NCBI RefSeq assembly: GCF_963666255.1
Contig: NZ_OY762656.1
Span: forward strand, 558,001-622,000
Direction: 5' to 3'
Length of the DNA: 64,000 nt
Source: an uncultured Propionivibrio sp.
GTDB lineage: Bacteria > Pseudomonadota > Gammaproteobacteria > Burkholderiales > Rhodocyclaceae
Shown in pieces: positions 10,652-19,831 of this stretch. Position numbers and translations under genes: made by a program. Numbering within the stretch: position 1 is the first letter of the stretch; every line of letters starts with the position of its first letter. The notes below the pieces were generated by a model that was not told the origin of the DNA, made no database searches, and saw nothing but the letters and a program-made list of their open reading frames with translations.

Positions 10652-11029
10652 TCAGCCCTCGGCGCCATCGACGATACGTTCACACTCGCCCATCAGGGAT
10701 TGAGCGACCTCGGAAGAATGCCGGGGATCGAGCGACTCCATCATTTCGTGAGCGAGATACAGGCCCGCCTCGCGCGAGAGCGATTCGGCAAGTTGCCGCG
10801 CCAAGCCGTCGCTCAGACCTGACAATTGCCGGCGCGCCGCCAGCGGCAGGTCTCGCCGCGTCCGCGCCAGCCACTCGGCTGCCAGGCTTGCGCCCTGCGC
10901 CTCGGTCAGCCACTGCCCGTGTTCGTAATACACCGACAGACGCTCAGCGGTCAGCGCAAAAACCAGCGCCACGCGCACGCCGCGATCGTCCGCCGGCAAT
11001 GACGCCGCACTATTCAGGAACATCGGCAC
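10652..11029 (-). CDS. Hypothetical protein, 125 aa
   Basis: An open frame of 125 residues with coding-like GC3 codon use, convergent with groEL. The sequence is soluble and largely helical in character, with many Ala, Leu, Arg and Glu, no signal peptide, no membrane segment and no cysteine cluster. I do not recognise a family. It is separated by 50 bases from the DUF5924/DUF2914 gene (11080-12234), which lies on the same strand and upstream in the direction of transcription, so the two may be cotranscribed. It is probably a lineage-restricted conserved hypothetical protein. Confidence 0.6.
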   Translation of the reverse strand: MPMFLNSAASLPADDRGVRVALVFALTAERLSVYYEHGQWLTEAQGASLAAEWLARTRRDLPLAARRQLSGLSDGLARQLAESLSREAGLYLAHEMMESLDPRHSSEVAQSLMGECERIVDGAEG

Positions 11030-11079
11030 AGCATCCTCAATGACGGAAGAATTACAAGCCTAACATGCTGCCGTAGCCG

Positions 11080-12234
11080 TTAGAATTCACGCTGGCTGAG
11101 TTGTTCAGGCACCGGGCTACCGCGCTCGACTGTCACCGGCTGGATACCGATGGTGCGACCGTCCTGCGTCGCAACGACCAGGCGCCAGTCGCCCGGCACC
11201 GGGTTAAGCACCCAGGAATACCCGCGAAAACCGCGCTCCCGCCCGCCCGTGCTGCGAAAACGGCTCCTGTAAACGACCCGCCAGCTACCGGCCTCGCGCA
11301 CCTCCCAGCGATGTTCGAGCAATGCCGTCACCCCCAGCGGCGCGAACACGGCGGAAACGCCGTACAGCTTTTCGCCCTCGGGCACATGAACGGTCGCCGC
11401 TTGATCCCGCCAGAATTGCCACGTCGGCGCCGGCTCGACCGCAAGCGTCAACTGGTTACCAGACTGGACGAGCGCATGGCCGACCGCCAGATCCTGCTTC
11501 ACCAGCGGCACCGGCGCGATCATGTCGAGCGCACCGGCCAACACCAGGGCCAGCGCCACACCCCACGACGGCAGCATACGCCCAGGCCGTCCTGGCGACA
11601 TCCACCAGAGTCCCTGCGCGCACAGGATGCCGACCGCCGTCGAGAGATAGAACCAACTCCAGTGCAGACTCCCGGCCGCGAGAGGCAAGGCGAAGTTGAG
11701 CAAGAGGATCGCATTGAGCGCAAACAGCGCCCAAATCAGCGTGAAGCGCCGGCCGTAGAGGCGGGCGGCGAACTCGTTACCGATCAGCAGGCCGGCGAGG
11801 ACCGTCGCCATCAGCCAGGTGCCGACATGCCCGGCACTCTTGAAATAGAGGATGAACAGCGCCGAGAAGATACCGCCGAAGAAAAACTGGAGCAGGAGGT
11901 ACGGCGCCCGCCAGGCGAAACCGCGAAAGCGTCCGCGCAGACTCCGCTCGGCCTCGGGCGCGACAAGCATCGCCGATTCGCGCCGCGCCAGCCAGAGGAT
12001 CAGCAGTGCAGCACCAAGCAAAAAGCCGCCGAGCCGCCAGAAATCCGCCTCCCGGACGCGCTGACCGATCGTCAGGGCATCCCAGACAAAACCGCCCAGG
12101 AAGGCACTCACCGGATAGAAGCGCCGCAGTATTTTCAAGGCAAGACTTTCATTTTCGGAGAAACGGCCGCAAACCCGTGATGATAAACCGGCCGCGCCAA
12201 AAAGCCGCCGCTTCAGGCTGTAAACCGGGGGCAT
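11080..12234 (-). CDS. DUF5924/DUF2914-family membrane protein
   Basis: About 384 residues from the ATG at 12234; this start is uncertain, since there is no clear ribosome binding site and the frame is open further upstream. The N-terminal two thirds holds roughly seven to eight hydrophobic helices (for example FLLGAALLILWLA and WGVALALVLAGALDMIA). The C-terminal about 120 residues form a soluble domain with the DUF2914 pattern, including LEHRWEV and PGDWRLVVATQDGR. Known: DUF2914 domains are found at the C-terminus of membrane proteins and resemble small beta-sandwiches; no reaction is established. It is divergent from the epimerase gene at 12371. Confidence 0.75.
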   Translation of the reverse strand: MPPVYSLKRRLFGAAGLSSRVCGRFSENESLALKILRRFYPVSAFLGGFVWDALTIGQRVREADFWRLGGFLLGAALLILWLARRESAMLVAPEAERSLRGRFRGFAWRAPYLLLQFFFGGIFSALFILYFKSAGHVGTWLMATVLAGLLIGNEFAARLYGRRFTLIWALFALNAILLLNFALPLAAGSLHWSWFYLSTAVGILCAQGLWWMSPGRPGRMLPSWGVALALVLAGALDMIAPVPLVKQDLAVGHALVQSGNQLTLAVEPAPTWQFWRDQAATVHVPEGEKLYGVSAVFAPLGVTALLEHRWEVREAGSWRVVYRSRFRSTGGRERGFRGYSWVLNPVPGDWRLVVATQDGRTIGIQPVTVERGSPVPEQLSQREF

Positions 12235-12341
12235 TTCGCGGAGAGGGGCCAGGTATGGCACAATGCCGCGCGTCGACACCGCATTGCGCACCCGCCGGAA
12301 CGATTTCGGATGAACAGGGGCCTGGCAGCCAACGGCGTCGG

Positions 12342-12351
12342 CCCCCCCCCC
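12342..12351 (+). repeat. Poly-C tract (C10) upstream of the epimerase gene
   Basis: Ten consecutive C residues end 19 bases before the ATG of the epimerase gene at 12371. Homopolymers of this length are prone to slipped-strand change and here could alter promoter or leader spacing. It is also a place where sequencing length errors are common. Confidence 0.8.
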
Positions 12352-12370
12352 GCAGAATGAGAGACTCAGC

Positions 12371-13378
12371 ATGAAGGTATTGGTTACCGGCGCGGCCGGA
12401 TTCATTGGATCGACGTTGACCCTGCGACTACTGGCGCGCGGCGACACCGTCATCGGCATCGACAATCACAACGACTATTACGACCCGAGTCTCAAGGAAG
12501 CCCGTCTGGCGCGCTTCGCCGACCACCCGAATTATGTTCATGTGCGCGCCGATCTCGCCGACCGCGCCGTGATCGAAGGCATATTCACCGATCATCGTCC
12601 GCAGCGCGTCGTCAATCTCGCCGCCCAAGCCGGTGTGCGCTACTCGATCGAGAATCCGCTGGCCTACATCCACAGCAACATCGTCGGCTTCGCCCACATC
12701 CTCGAAGGCTGCCGCCATCATGGCGTCGACCATCTGGTCTATGCCAGCACCTCCAGTGTGTATGGCGCCAATACGCTGATGCCATTCTCGATCCATCAGA
12801 ACGTCGACCACCCGCTCAGCCTGTATGCCGCCAGCAAGAAGTCGAACGAACTGATGGCCCACACCTACAGCCACCTCTATGGACTGCCGACGACCGGATT
12901 GCGCTTCTTCACCGTCTACGGTCCCTGGGGGCGTCCGGACATGGCGCTGTTCAAATTCACCAAGGCCATCCTCGCCGGCGAACCGATCCCGGTCTTCAAC
13001 TACGGCAAGCATCGACGCGACTTCACCTATGTTGATGACATCGTCGAGGGCATCGTCCGGGTGCTTGACCGTCCGGCGCAAGCCAATCCCGCCTGGCACG
13101 GCGACGCACCCGATCCCGGCAGCAGTGCCGCCCCCTGGCGCGTGTACAACATCGGCAACAACGCCCCGGTCGAACTGCTCGACTACATTGGCGCCATCGA
13201 AAAGGCCCTCGGCATCAAGGCTGAGATGACCCTTTTGCCGCTGCAATCGGGCGACGTGCCCGATACCTATGCCGATGTCAGCGATCTCGCCGAACAGTTC
13301 GACTATCGGCCCAATACCAGCGTCGAAACCGGCATCGCGCGCTTCGTCGACTGGTACCGCGAATACTTCAAGGTATAA
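12371..13378 (+). CDS. NAD-dependent epimerase, probably UDP-glucuronate 4-epimerase
   Basis: 335 residues of the extended SDR family. The N-terminal Rossmann motif GAAGFIG (about residues 7-13), the NAD-binding segment [14 protein letters not shown], the STSSVYG segment and the catalytic YAASK motif are all present. The substrate-side motif [15 protein letters not shown] and the [11 protein letters not shown] segment are typical of UDP-glucuronate epimerases (CapI/GAE type), which interconvert UDP-GlcA and UDP-GalA. Length fits that family. Together with ugd at 52648 it could supply UDP-galacturonate for LPS core or capsule, though the two genes are 40 kb apart. A C10 tract lies just upstream. 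Confidence 0.88.
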   Translation: MKVLVTGAAGFIGSTLTLRLLARGDTVIGIDNHNDYYDPSLKEARLARFADHPNYVHVRADLADRAVIEGIFTDHRPQRVVNLAAQAGVRYSIENPLAYIHSNIVGFAHILEGCRHHGVDHLVYASTSSVYGANTLMPFSIHQNVDHPLSLYAASKKSNELMAHTYSHLYGLPTTGLRFFTVYGPWGRPDMALFKFTKAILAGEPIPVFNYGKHRRDFTYVDDIVEGIVRVLDRPAQANPAWHGDAPDPGSSAAPWRVYNIGNNAPVELLDYIGAIEKALGIKAEMTLLPLQSGDVPDTYADVSDLAEQFDYRPNTSVETGIARFVDWYREYFKV

Positions 13379-13411
13379 GCGCCGGTTCCGGGAAACTGCA
13401 CCGCCGGAGGA

Positions 13412-14614
13412 TCAACCTCCGGCAGCGCGGCCCAGCATTTCGCGAAATGCCATGAACAGGCGGCGCATCGCCGTCTGCTTGTAGGGATAGACGTCGACCG
13501 GATCCATCGCATGCACGACCATGGCATGGTCGATCTCGAACACGAGCAGACGCCCGTCGGCAGTCTCGGCGCAGTCGATGCCAAGATAGTCAAGACCGAT
13601 GCAGGCGTGGATGGCGGCGAGTGCCGCCGCGTGACGAGCAGCGAACCCAGCGTCGAAACTCGCCATGAAAGCAGCCTCTTCCGCGCGCTTCGCGGCACTG
13701 TCAGCCATGCCGGCGTTGAGGTAATGAATCATCCAGTGATCGGAGATCGCCATGTGGCAGGCATAGGGCTTGCCGTCGATCAGGACTACCCGGTATTTGC
13801 GATACAGACCATCGCTTGAGCGATAGTCGATGAAAGGCGCAATGAAGACATGCTCGCCGGCAATCCGGGCGAGGACCGCTGCGAGCGTCACCGGATCGCC
13901 GATCTTGTGCAAATCGTTGCCGGCATGCGAATCCACCGGCCGCACCAGCACCGGAAAGCCGATGGCATTGGCGTCATGCGGTGCATCGGCAAGGGACAGG
14001 CGCTTGACGCGTAGCGTCGGCGGCATCAGCCCTCCCGGCATCTCGGCGAGCAGTTCGGCCGCTGTATCACGCGCCACGCGGGCAATACGCGACGGATCGT
14101 TCAGCAGCGGCCGCGGCCATGCCGCAAGCACAGGCTGCCAGGCATTGACGAGCCGGCGATTCTCCGCCGTCTCGCTGAGCGCGACCAGCACGACGTCATG
14201 TTCGGGCAGCGCCTCCGGCGCGACAGGCTGCTCGGAAACATAGTAGAGATGAAGATCAACGTCGGAATCTTCGAGCAAGCACTCGACCGGAATATTCGCC
14301 ATCAGGTCGCCCGGCGCCATCAACACCAGCAGCCGCAAACGCGTGGGCTGGCGCGACGAAAAGTGGAAATGACGGCGTTCCGCCAGCGCCTCGCGTTGCA
14401 ACAAGCGCGCCAGCGGTTCGTTGCCGTAGATGCGCAAGATGATGGCTGCGTCGAGCATGGCGCCGGCATCATCTTCGCGCTCGGTCGCCTGACGGATCAA
14501 TCGTTCGTACAAGGGGCGCAGGTCGAGGCCCTGGAAATTGAAGCGCATCAGCGCCGCCAACCCGAGGTGAGGAATCACTGGCAGCGTCAGCAGTTCTTCT
14601 ATGGAGAACAACAT
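13412..14614 (-). CDS. ATP-grasp (RimK/glutathione-synthetase-like) protein with N-terminal extension
   Basis: 400 residues from the ATG at 14614; the frame is open further upstream, so the start is not certain. The C-terminal half has an ATP-grasp layout: FPVLVRPVDSHAGNDL (nucleotide-binding strand), EHVFIAPFIDYRSSDGLYRKYRV and a metal-binding end reading LLVFEID. The last residue is Asp where the usual motif has Asn. The N-terminal about 150 residues are helical and TPR-like, including a stretch around LLTLPVIPHLGLAALMRF. Known: ATP-grasp enzymes join a carboxylate to an amine or thiol through an acyl phosphate. The substrate is unknown. It is convergent with the epimerase gene and divergent from the ferric-reductase-like gene. 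Confidence 0.75.
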   Translation of the reverse strand: MLFSIEELLTLPVIPHLGLAALMRFNFQGLDLRPLYERLIRQATEREDDAGAMLDAAIILRIYGNEPLARLLQREALAERRHFHFSSRQPTRLRLLVLMAPGDLMANIPVECLLEDSDVDLHLYYVSEQPVAPEALPEHDVVLVALSETAENRRLVNAWQPVLAAWPRPLLNDPSRIARVARDTAAELLAEMPGGLMPPTLRVKRLSLADAPHDANAIGFPVLVRPVDSHAGNDLHKIGDPVTLAAVLARIAGEHVFIAPFIDYRSSDGLYRKYRVVLIDGKPYACHMAISDHWMIHYLNAGMADSAAKRAEEAAFMASFDAGFAARHAAALAAIHACIGLDYLGIDCAETADGRLLVFEIDHAMVVHAMDPVDVYPYKQTAMRRLFMAFREMLGRAAGG

Positions 14615-14862
14615 GAATGAACGGACCGCAAAATGAATGAATGCCCCGGACTCTACCTGCGTCGGGACGTGGAGGCACGGGACGAGAACGTAAGTATGTG
14701 TAAAAACAGCCTGCATCCTATCGGAAGTTTCCCTGGTGCGCTGCGCGCAGGCGGTTGCCGCAACAATTTGCAATGCATTTGTAATTCCTTGGAATCGCGC
14801 TGAAACACCTGCGGAGGACAATCCGGCCCATCCCAAGACATCGTCCTGACGACCGAAATACC

Positions 14863-16200
14863 ATGAGAAAAATCCAGGCATCGCTGCTTGTCATCCTCGT
14901 ATCGCTGACCACGCTCTGGTTACTCGCCGACTCACCGATCCCCTCGCCCCTTACCTATGGCGCTTTTCGCAACGTCTTCATGCAATATAGCGGCATCATC
15001 GCGATGAGCGCGATGAGCCTGGCGATGATCCTCGCCCTGCGCTGGCAACGGCTCGAGGCCATGCTCGGCGGTCTCGACAAGGGTTACCGTCTGCACAAAT
15101 GGCTCGGCATCACTGCATTGGCAACCTCGGTCCTGCACTGGTGGTTTGGCCGGGGAACCAAGTGGATGACCCAATGGGGCTGGCTCGTACGACCGCCGCG
15201 CGGTGCGCGCCCGAATCCGGCCGACCTCGGTCTGATCGAAGGCTGGCTGCGCAGTCAGCGCGGATTCGCCGAGACGCTGGGTGAATGGGCTTTCTATCTC
15301 GCCGCGCTGCTGCTCGTTCTGGCCTTGGTGAAGCGATTCCCCTACCACCTCTTCCGCAAAACCCACACCTGGCTGGCAGCCCTCTACCTGACCTTCGTTT
15401 TCCATGCCATCGTCCTTACAAAATTCTCGTACTGGCAACAGCCGGTCGGCTGGGTCATGGCTGGGCTGATGACCGGCGGAACCATTGCGGCGATCATCGC
15501 CCTGACCGGGCGCATCGGCGCTGACCGCAAGATCGGTGCGCGGGTAAGCGCACGCCGCGACCTGCCCGCGCTACGCGTATTCGAGACCGAACTGGCGCTG
15601 GATCCCGGCTGGCCGGGGCATACAGCCGGGCAGTTCGCCTTCGTCACTTTCGATCCGGCCGAAGGCCCGCATCCGTACACCATCGCCTCGGCCTGGCATC
15701 CCGAACAGCCGCGGATCAGCATCGTCGCCAAGGCACTCGGTGACCACACACAACGGTTGCTCGATAACCTCGCCGTCGGGACACCGGTCATCATCGAAGG
15801 CCCCTACGGCCGTTTCGACTTCAATGACGGCCAGACGCGTCAAATCTGGGTCGGTGCTGGCATCGGCATCACCCCCTTTCTGGCACGTCTCGGCGAAATG
15901 GCAACGCGGCGCGGCAACCAGGCCATCGATCTGTTCTATTCAACTTCACACAAGGATGCTGCGGCGGTCACCCGGCTGACCGAAGCCGCCAACCGCGCCG
16001 GCATCTCGCTGCATATCATCGACAGCCGCAGCGAAGGGCGCCTCGATGCAGACATCATCCGCGCGCGCGTGCCGGAGTGGGCCGCATCAAGTCTCTGGTT
16101 CTGCGGCCCGAGCGCATTCGCTCGCAGCCTGCGGCGCGATTTGCTGGCGCTCGGACTGCCTGCCGGCCGCTTTCATCAGGAACTGTTTGAAATGCGGTGA
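14863..16200 (+). CDS. Ferric-reductase-like transmembrane flavoprotein (FNR-type reductase)
   Basis: 445 residues. The N-terminal half carries about six membrane helices with paired histidines expected to ligand heme (HKWLG, SVLHWWFG, KTHTWLA, FVFHAIV), the ferric reductase transmembrane domain. The C-terminal about 220 residues form a ferredoxin-NADP reductase module with an FAD-binding motif (HPYTIAS), an IEGPYGRFDF segment, the nucleotide-binding GAGIGITPFL and a terminal CGPSAFARSL. Known: such proteins pass electrons from NAD(P)H through FAD to heme across the inner membrane, serving ferric iron or other acceptors. The physiological acceptor cannot be read here. It appears to be a single-gene transcript. 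Confidence 0.9.
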   Translation: MRKIQASLLVILVSLTTLWLLADSPIPSPLTYGAFRNVFMQYSGIIAMSAMSLAMILALRWQRLEAMLGGLDKGYRLHKWLGITALATSVLHWWFGRGTKWMTQWGWLVRPPRGARPNPADLGLIEGWLRSQRGFAETLGEWAFYLAALLLVLALVKRFPYHLFRKTHTWLAALYLTFVFHAIVLTKFSYWQQPVGWVMAGLMTGGTIAAIIALTGRIGADRKIGARVSARRDLPALRVFETELALDPGWPGHTAGQFAFVTFDPAEGPHPYTIASAWHPEQPRISIVAKALGDHTQRLLDNLAVGTPVIIEGPYGRFDFNDGQTRQIWVGAGIGITPFLARLGEMATRRGNQAIDLFYSTSHKDAAAVTRLTEAANRAGISLHIIDSRSEGRLDADIIRARVPEWAASSLWFCGPSAFARSLRRDLLALGLPAGRFHQELFEMR

Positions 16201-16234
16201 CGCCGCGCTTTCCCGCGCATGAGCAGGCGGCCAT

Positions 16235-16263
16235 GTGACAGCCGCGGCCGCTTCGCTTATAGT
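16235..16263 (+). promoter_or_regulatory. Promoter of the TctC-family gene
   Basis: GTGACA (16235-16240) and TATAGT (16258-16263) with a 17-base spacer. A start of transcription near 16270 leaves a leader of about 25 bases before the ATG at 16296, which supports that start over the earlier ATG at 16275. Confidence 0.6.
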
Positions 16264-16295
16264 GCGCTGCTCCGATGTCACCCGGCAAACCGACC

Positions 16296-17303
16296 ATGCT
16301 GAACAGATTCATATTTCTCGCGCTGCTTTCCATGACGCTGATCCTGCCGGCCCAAGCCCAGACATCGGCCCAGACATCGGCCCGGACACCGGCGAAAGCC
16401 GGCTCCTACCCGAGCAAGCCGGTTCGCCTGATCGTCCCATTCCCCCCGGGAGGCGGCTCGGACATTCTGGCGCGACTGATCACCAGCAAGCTCAGCGAAC
16501 AGCACAAGTGGACTTTCATCATCGACAACAAGCCCGGCGCCGGTGGCACGATCGGTATTACCGAGGCTGTCCGGATGGCACCGACTGGCTACGACCTCGT
16601 CATGGGACAGAAGGATAATCTGGTAATCGGCCCCTGGCTGTTCAAGAACCTGCCCTGGGATCCGACCCGCGATCTCGTGCCGATCGCCCATGTCGCCTAC
16701 ACGCCGGTGCTGATCGCCACCAGTGCTGACTCCAAATTCAAGACGCTGAATGACGTTGTCGTCGCCGCGCGGAAGGCCCCCGGCAGCATCAACTACGGCT
16801 CACCGGGCAATGGCACCTCGATCCACCTGGCCGCTGTGCTCTTCGAGAAGGCCGCCGGCATCCAGCTCATGCATATTCCCTACAAGGGTTCGAGCCCGGC
16901 ACTGCTCGATGCCATCGCCGGAAATGTCGAACTGCTCGTCTCGTCGGTACCGTCGGCCATGGGACAGATCAAGGGTGGCAAGCTGCGCCCGCTCGCCGTT
17001 ACCTCGGCCAAACGCAGCTCGCTGCTGCCGGACGTGCCGACAGTCGCCGAACTCGGCTTCAAGAATTTCGACGTCACCACCTGGTACGGCCTTTTCGCCC
17101 CGGCCGGCACACCGCCTGCCGTTGTCGACACGCTCAATGCCGCCGTCAACACATTGTTGGGCAACGCCGAGGTGCGGGCGGCCATCCGCGAACAAGGCGC
17201 CGAACCCGAAGCGATGTCACCGGCAAAATTCGGCGCGATGATCAAGGGCGACTACCCGCGCTGGAAGAGCATCGTCGAAACGTCGGGCGCCACCAACAAC
17301 TAG
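16296..17303 (+). CDS. Tripartite tricarboxylate transporter substrate-binding protein (TctC/Bug family)
   Basis: 335 residues with a Sec signal peptide of about 21 residues (MLNRFIFLALLSMTLILPAQA). The mature protein has the family hallmarks: YPSKPVRLIVPFPPGGGSD at the start of the binding fold, NKPGAGGTIG, YGSPGNGTSIH, and the central MHIPYKGSSPALLDAIAG. Known: these periplasmic proteins bind carboxylates and deliver them to the TctAB membrane components; many betaproteobacteria hold large families of orphan members. No tctA or tctB is nearby, so the partner and ligand are unknown. The following dehydrogenase genes suggest a carboxylate-related role, but that is inference from position only. 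Confidence 0.92.
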   Translation: MLNRFIFLALLSMTLILPAQAQTSAQTSARTPAKAGSYPSKPVRLIVPFPPGGGSDILARLITSKLSEQHKWTFIIDNKPGAGGTIGITEAVRMAPTGYDLVMGQKDNLVIGPWLFKNLPWDPTRDLVPIAHVAYTPVLIATSADSKFKTLNDVVVAARKAPGSINYGSPGNGTSIHLAAVLFEKAAGIQLMHIPYKGSSPALLDAIAGNVELLVSSVPSAMGQIKGGKLRPLAVTSAKRSSLLPDVPTVAELGFKNFDVTTWYGLFAPAGTPPAVVDTLNAAVNTLLGNAEVRAAIREQGAEPEAMSPAKFGAMIKGDYPRWKSIVETSGATNN

Positions 17304-17339
17304 CCCGGCACGCCCACCGAACCGGGGAAAGCGCCGAAA

Positions 17340-17741
17340 TCAGCCGGCCGGCCGCACCTTTTCGTTGGCTTCGAGCCAGCACAACACGTCGGCGAAGGTG
17401 CTCTCCAGCGTCAGTTCGGCTTCGAAACGTTCGCTGTCGGCGGCCTGCGGCATCGCCCGCTGAACCCGCGCGGCAAAGTCGCCGATCTCGGTCGGGCTCT
17501 TGCAGTACCTGACGGCCAACTCGAACGCCAGCGCGCTGGGCGTCTGCCGCCAGAGGGCATGCAAGGCATTGGTCATACGGACGCTGCGCAGTTTGGGGCA
17601 GTGGCGCGCAAGCATCTCGAAAAAGCTCATCAACTGGGGACTGGCCGAGTCCTCCCGCAACAATACTTGACCGAATTCCTGCACCGCTTTGTACTGGTGT
17701 TCCCACCAGGTGCGAAGGTGATCTGGAATGGCATTTGACAT
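17340..17741 (-). CDS. Hypothetical protein, 133 aa
   Basis: 133 residues, convergent with the TctC-family gene. The sequence looks like a soluble, mostly helical protein with several tryptophans (HLRTWWEHQY near the start, LCWLEANEK near the end) and two cysteines. There is no signal peptide, membrane segment or motif that I recognise. Codon use resembles its neighbours, which favours a real gene. Its promoter would lie in the 198-bp gap shared with the dehydrogenase gene at 17940. Confidence 0.65.
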   Translation of the reverse strand: MSNAIPDHLRTWWEHQYKAVQEFGQVLLREDSASPQLMSFFEMLARHCPKLRSVRMTNALHALWRQTPSALAFELAVRYCKSPTEIGDFAARVQRAMPQAADSERFEAELTLESTFADVLCWLEANEKVRPAG

Positions 17742-17939
17742 TATCTGGCCTCATGCGGATTAGTTCGTGCAGGGCGGATACTAACAAACCTCGACACACA
17801 AGAACGGACTTCATCATAAAACAATCACTTATGCTGCTTGCGCAGACACCGACGATGACGACTACCACCCCCCGGCAACGCCATCGGGTCGGACGGTGAT
17901 AGAGTTCCGCCTTCACCCGACGACTCACGGGAGCCTGAC

Positions 17940-18821
17940 ATGAAAATCGGATTTATCGGACTGGGCATCATGGGACGTCCGATGGCGCTCAATCTGCTCA
18001 AGCATGGACATGCCTTGCGCGTCTGGTCGCGACGCGCGGCCTCGATGCAAGTCCTGCTCGACGCTGGCGCGACGGGTGCGACAAGCCCGGCGGAACTCGC
18101 CGGCGAAGTCGACATCATCTTCACGATGGTGCCCGATGCGCCCGATGTGCGCGAAGTCCTGCTAGGCGACCACGGTGTCGCGAAAGCCGCCCGCCCCGGC
18201 CTGACCGCCGTCGACATGAGCACGATCAACCCGATCGCCGCACGTAAGCTGGCCGGCGACCTCGATGCACTCGGCATCGATTTCCTCGACGCCCCGGTTT
18301 CCGGCGGCGAAGTCGGCGCGATTGCCGGCACCTTATCGATCATGGCCGGCGGCAAACCGGACGTTTTTGCGCGCGTACAGCCCTATTTCAGCTGTATGGG
18401 GAAAACGGTCTCGCACGTCGGTGCGGCGGGTGCCGGGCAAGCGGCCAAGGCCGCCAACCAGATCATCACCGGCGTCAGCGTCATGATGGTCGCCGAGGCC
18501 TTCAACTTCGCTGAACGGAACGGTGTCGACCTTGTCCGTCTACGCGAAGCGCTGATGGGCGGATCGGCTGCCTCGAGGACGCTCGAGATCCACGGCCAGC
18601 GCATGCTCGAGCGACGCTTCGATCCCGGCTTCAAGTCCTGGATGCGCCAGAAGGACATGAACATCGTCATGGAAACGGCTCACGCACTCGGCATCTGCCT
18701 GCCGCTGACGGCCACGACCGCGCAGATGTACAACGCCGTCATGGCCAGCGACCTCGGTGAAGCCGACCAGACAATCGTCATCAAACTACTCGAACAACTC
18801 TCCGGCATCCGCAAGGACTAA
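17940..18821 (+). CDS. Beta-hydroxyacid dehydrogenase, probably 2-hydroxy-3-oxopropionate (tartronate semialdehyde) reductase
   Basis: 293 residues, full length for the family, with GGGAG before the ATG. The N-terminal Rossmann motif GFIGLGIMGRPMALNL, the substrate-binding DAPVSGGEVGAIAGTL, and the catalytic lysine region GAAGAGQAAKAANQI are all intact. These features define 3-hydroxyisobutyrate/6-phosphogluconate-like dehydrogenases. The detailed pattern (MVPDAPDVREVL, MRQKDMNIVMETA) is closest to GarR/GlxR, which reduces tartronate semialdehyde to D-glycerate using NAD(P)H in glyoxylate and glucarate metabolism. It is followed after 29 bases by a Gfo/Idh/MocA oxidoreductase and is probably cotranscribed with it. 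Confidence 0.9.
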   Translation: MKIGFIGLGIMGRPMALNLLKHGHALRVWSRRAASMQVLLDAGATGATSPAELAGEVDIIFTMVPDAPDVREVLLGDHGVAKAARPGLTAVDMSTINPIAARKLAGDLDALGIDFLDAPVSGGEVGAIAGTLSIMAGGKPDVFARVQPYFSCMGKTVSHVGAAGAGQAAKAANQIITGVSVMMVAEAFNFAERNGVDLVRLREALMGGSAASRTLEIHGQRMLERRFDPGFKSWMRQKDMNIVMETAHALGICLPLTATTAQMYNAVMASDLGEADQTIVIKLLEQLSGIRKD

Positions 18822-18850
18822 GCCGAGAACATCTCAATGGAAAACACAGC

Positions 18851-19825
18851 ATGAAATACGTCATGATCGGCACCGGCAATATCGCCAATACCTATCTTGC
18901 CGCCATCGGCAAGCTGCCGGACAGCCAGGTCGTCGCCTGCGTCTCGCGTTCTGGGCGGCGTCCAACCTCTGCGCCTGATCTGCCCTGCGCCGCCAGTCTG
19001 GCGGAAATCAGCGTCCCCTTCGATGCCGTAATCATCGGCACACCGAACGGACTGCACCACCAGGCGGCGATCGAGGCCGCACGCCTTGGCAAGCACGTGC
19101 TGACCGAGAAACCGCTCGACATCCACCGCGCGACGATGGACGCAATGATCGATGCCTGCCGACGCGCCGGCGTCACGCTTGCCGTCGCTTACCAGCGCCG
19201 CACCAACCCGGACAACATCACGCTCAAACGCCTCTTCGCGCAGGGAGCTTTCGGCCGCGTCTTCGCCGCCGACCTCAGCTGCAAGTTCTGGCGCGATCAG
19301 GCCTATTTCGACAGCGGCGCCTACCGCGGCAGTTGGGAGGGCGACGGTGGCGGCGCGTTCATGCAGCAGGCCTGCCACAACATCGACACCTATCTCTGGT
19401 TCTTCGGCATGCCGGCCGAAGTCACCAGCCATGTCGCCACTTTCGTTCATCCGATCGAAGTCGAGGACCACGGCGCCGCCCTGCTGAAATACGAAAACGG
19501 CATGATCGGGACGATCATCGCATCGACGGCCGCACGCCCCGGGCTGCCGGCCCGGCTGGAAGTCCATTGCGAAAAAGGCAGCTTCGTCACGCTCGACGAC
19601 CGCATCAGCTACTGGGCGATTGACGGCATCGACAACCCCGCCAGCGCGGCGGTGCCCGCCAACGGCAACAACGCCAACAGTGCCACCATCACCGACACCG
19701 CCCGCCACGAAGACATCCTGCGCGACTTTGAAGCCGCCGTGCGCGACAAGCGTCCGCCGCTCATCGACGCCGAATCGGCGCGACAAACGACGGAGCTCAT
19801 CCTGCGCATCTACGGCCGGCAGTAA
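18851..19825 (+). CDS. Gfo/Idh/MocA-family oxidoreductase
   Basis: 324 residues with an N-terminal NAD-binding fold (MIGTGNIANTYLAAIGKL) and the family's catalytic motif TEKPLDIHRATMDAM containing the E-K-P triad. A C-terminal alpha/beta domain contains the GGGAFMQQACHNIDTYLWFFG segment with the conserved histidine and aspartate. Known: these enzymes oxidise or reduce sugars, inositols or related ring and aldehyde substrates with NAD(P). The exact substrate is not predictable. It is downstream of the tartronate-semialdehyde-reductase-like gene and probably in one transcript, and it is convergent with the aminotransferase gene, six bases away. Confidence 0.88.
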   Translation: MKYVMIGTGNIANTYLAAIGKLPDSQVVACVSRSGRRPTSAPDLPCAASLAEISVPFDAVIIGTPNGLHHQAAIEAARLGKHVLTEKPLDIHRATMDAMIDACRRAGVTLAVAYQRRTNPDNITLKRLFAQGAFGRVFAADLSCKFWRDQAYFDSGAYRGSWEGDGGGAFMQQACHNIDTYLWFFGMPAEVTSHVATFVHPIEVEDHGAALLKYENGMIGTIIASTAARPGLPARLEVHCEKGSFVTLDDRISYWAIDGIDNPASAAVPANGNNANSATITDTARHEDILRDFEAAVRDKRPPLIDAESARQTTELILRIYGRQ

Positions 19826-19831
19826 GCGCAC

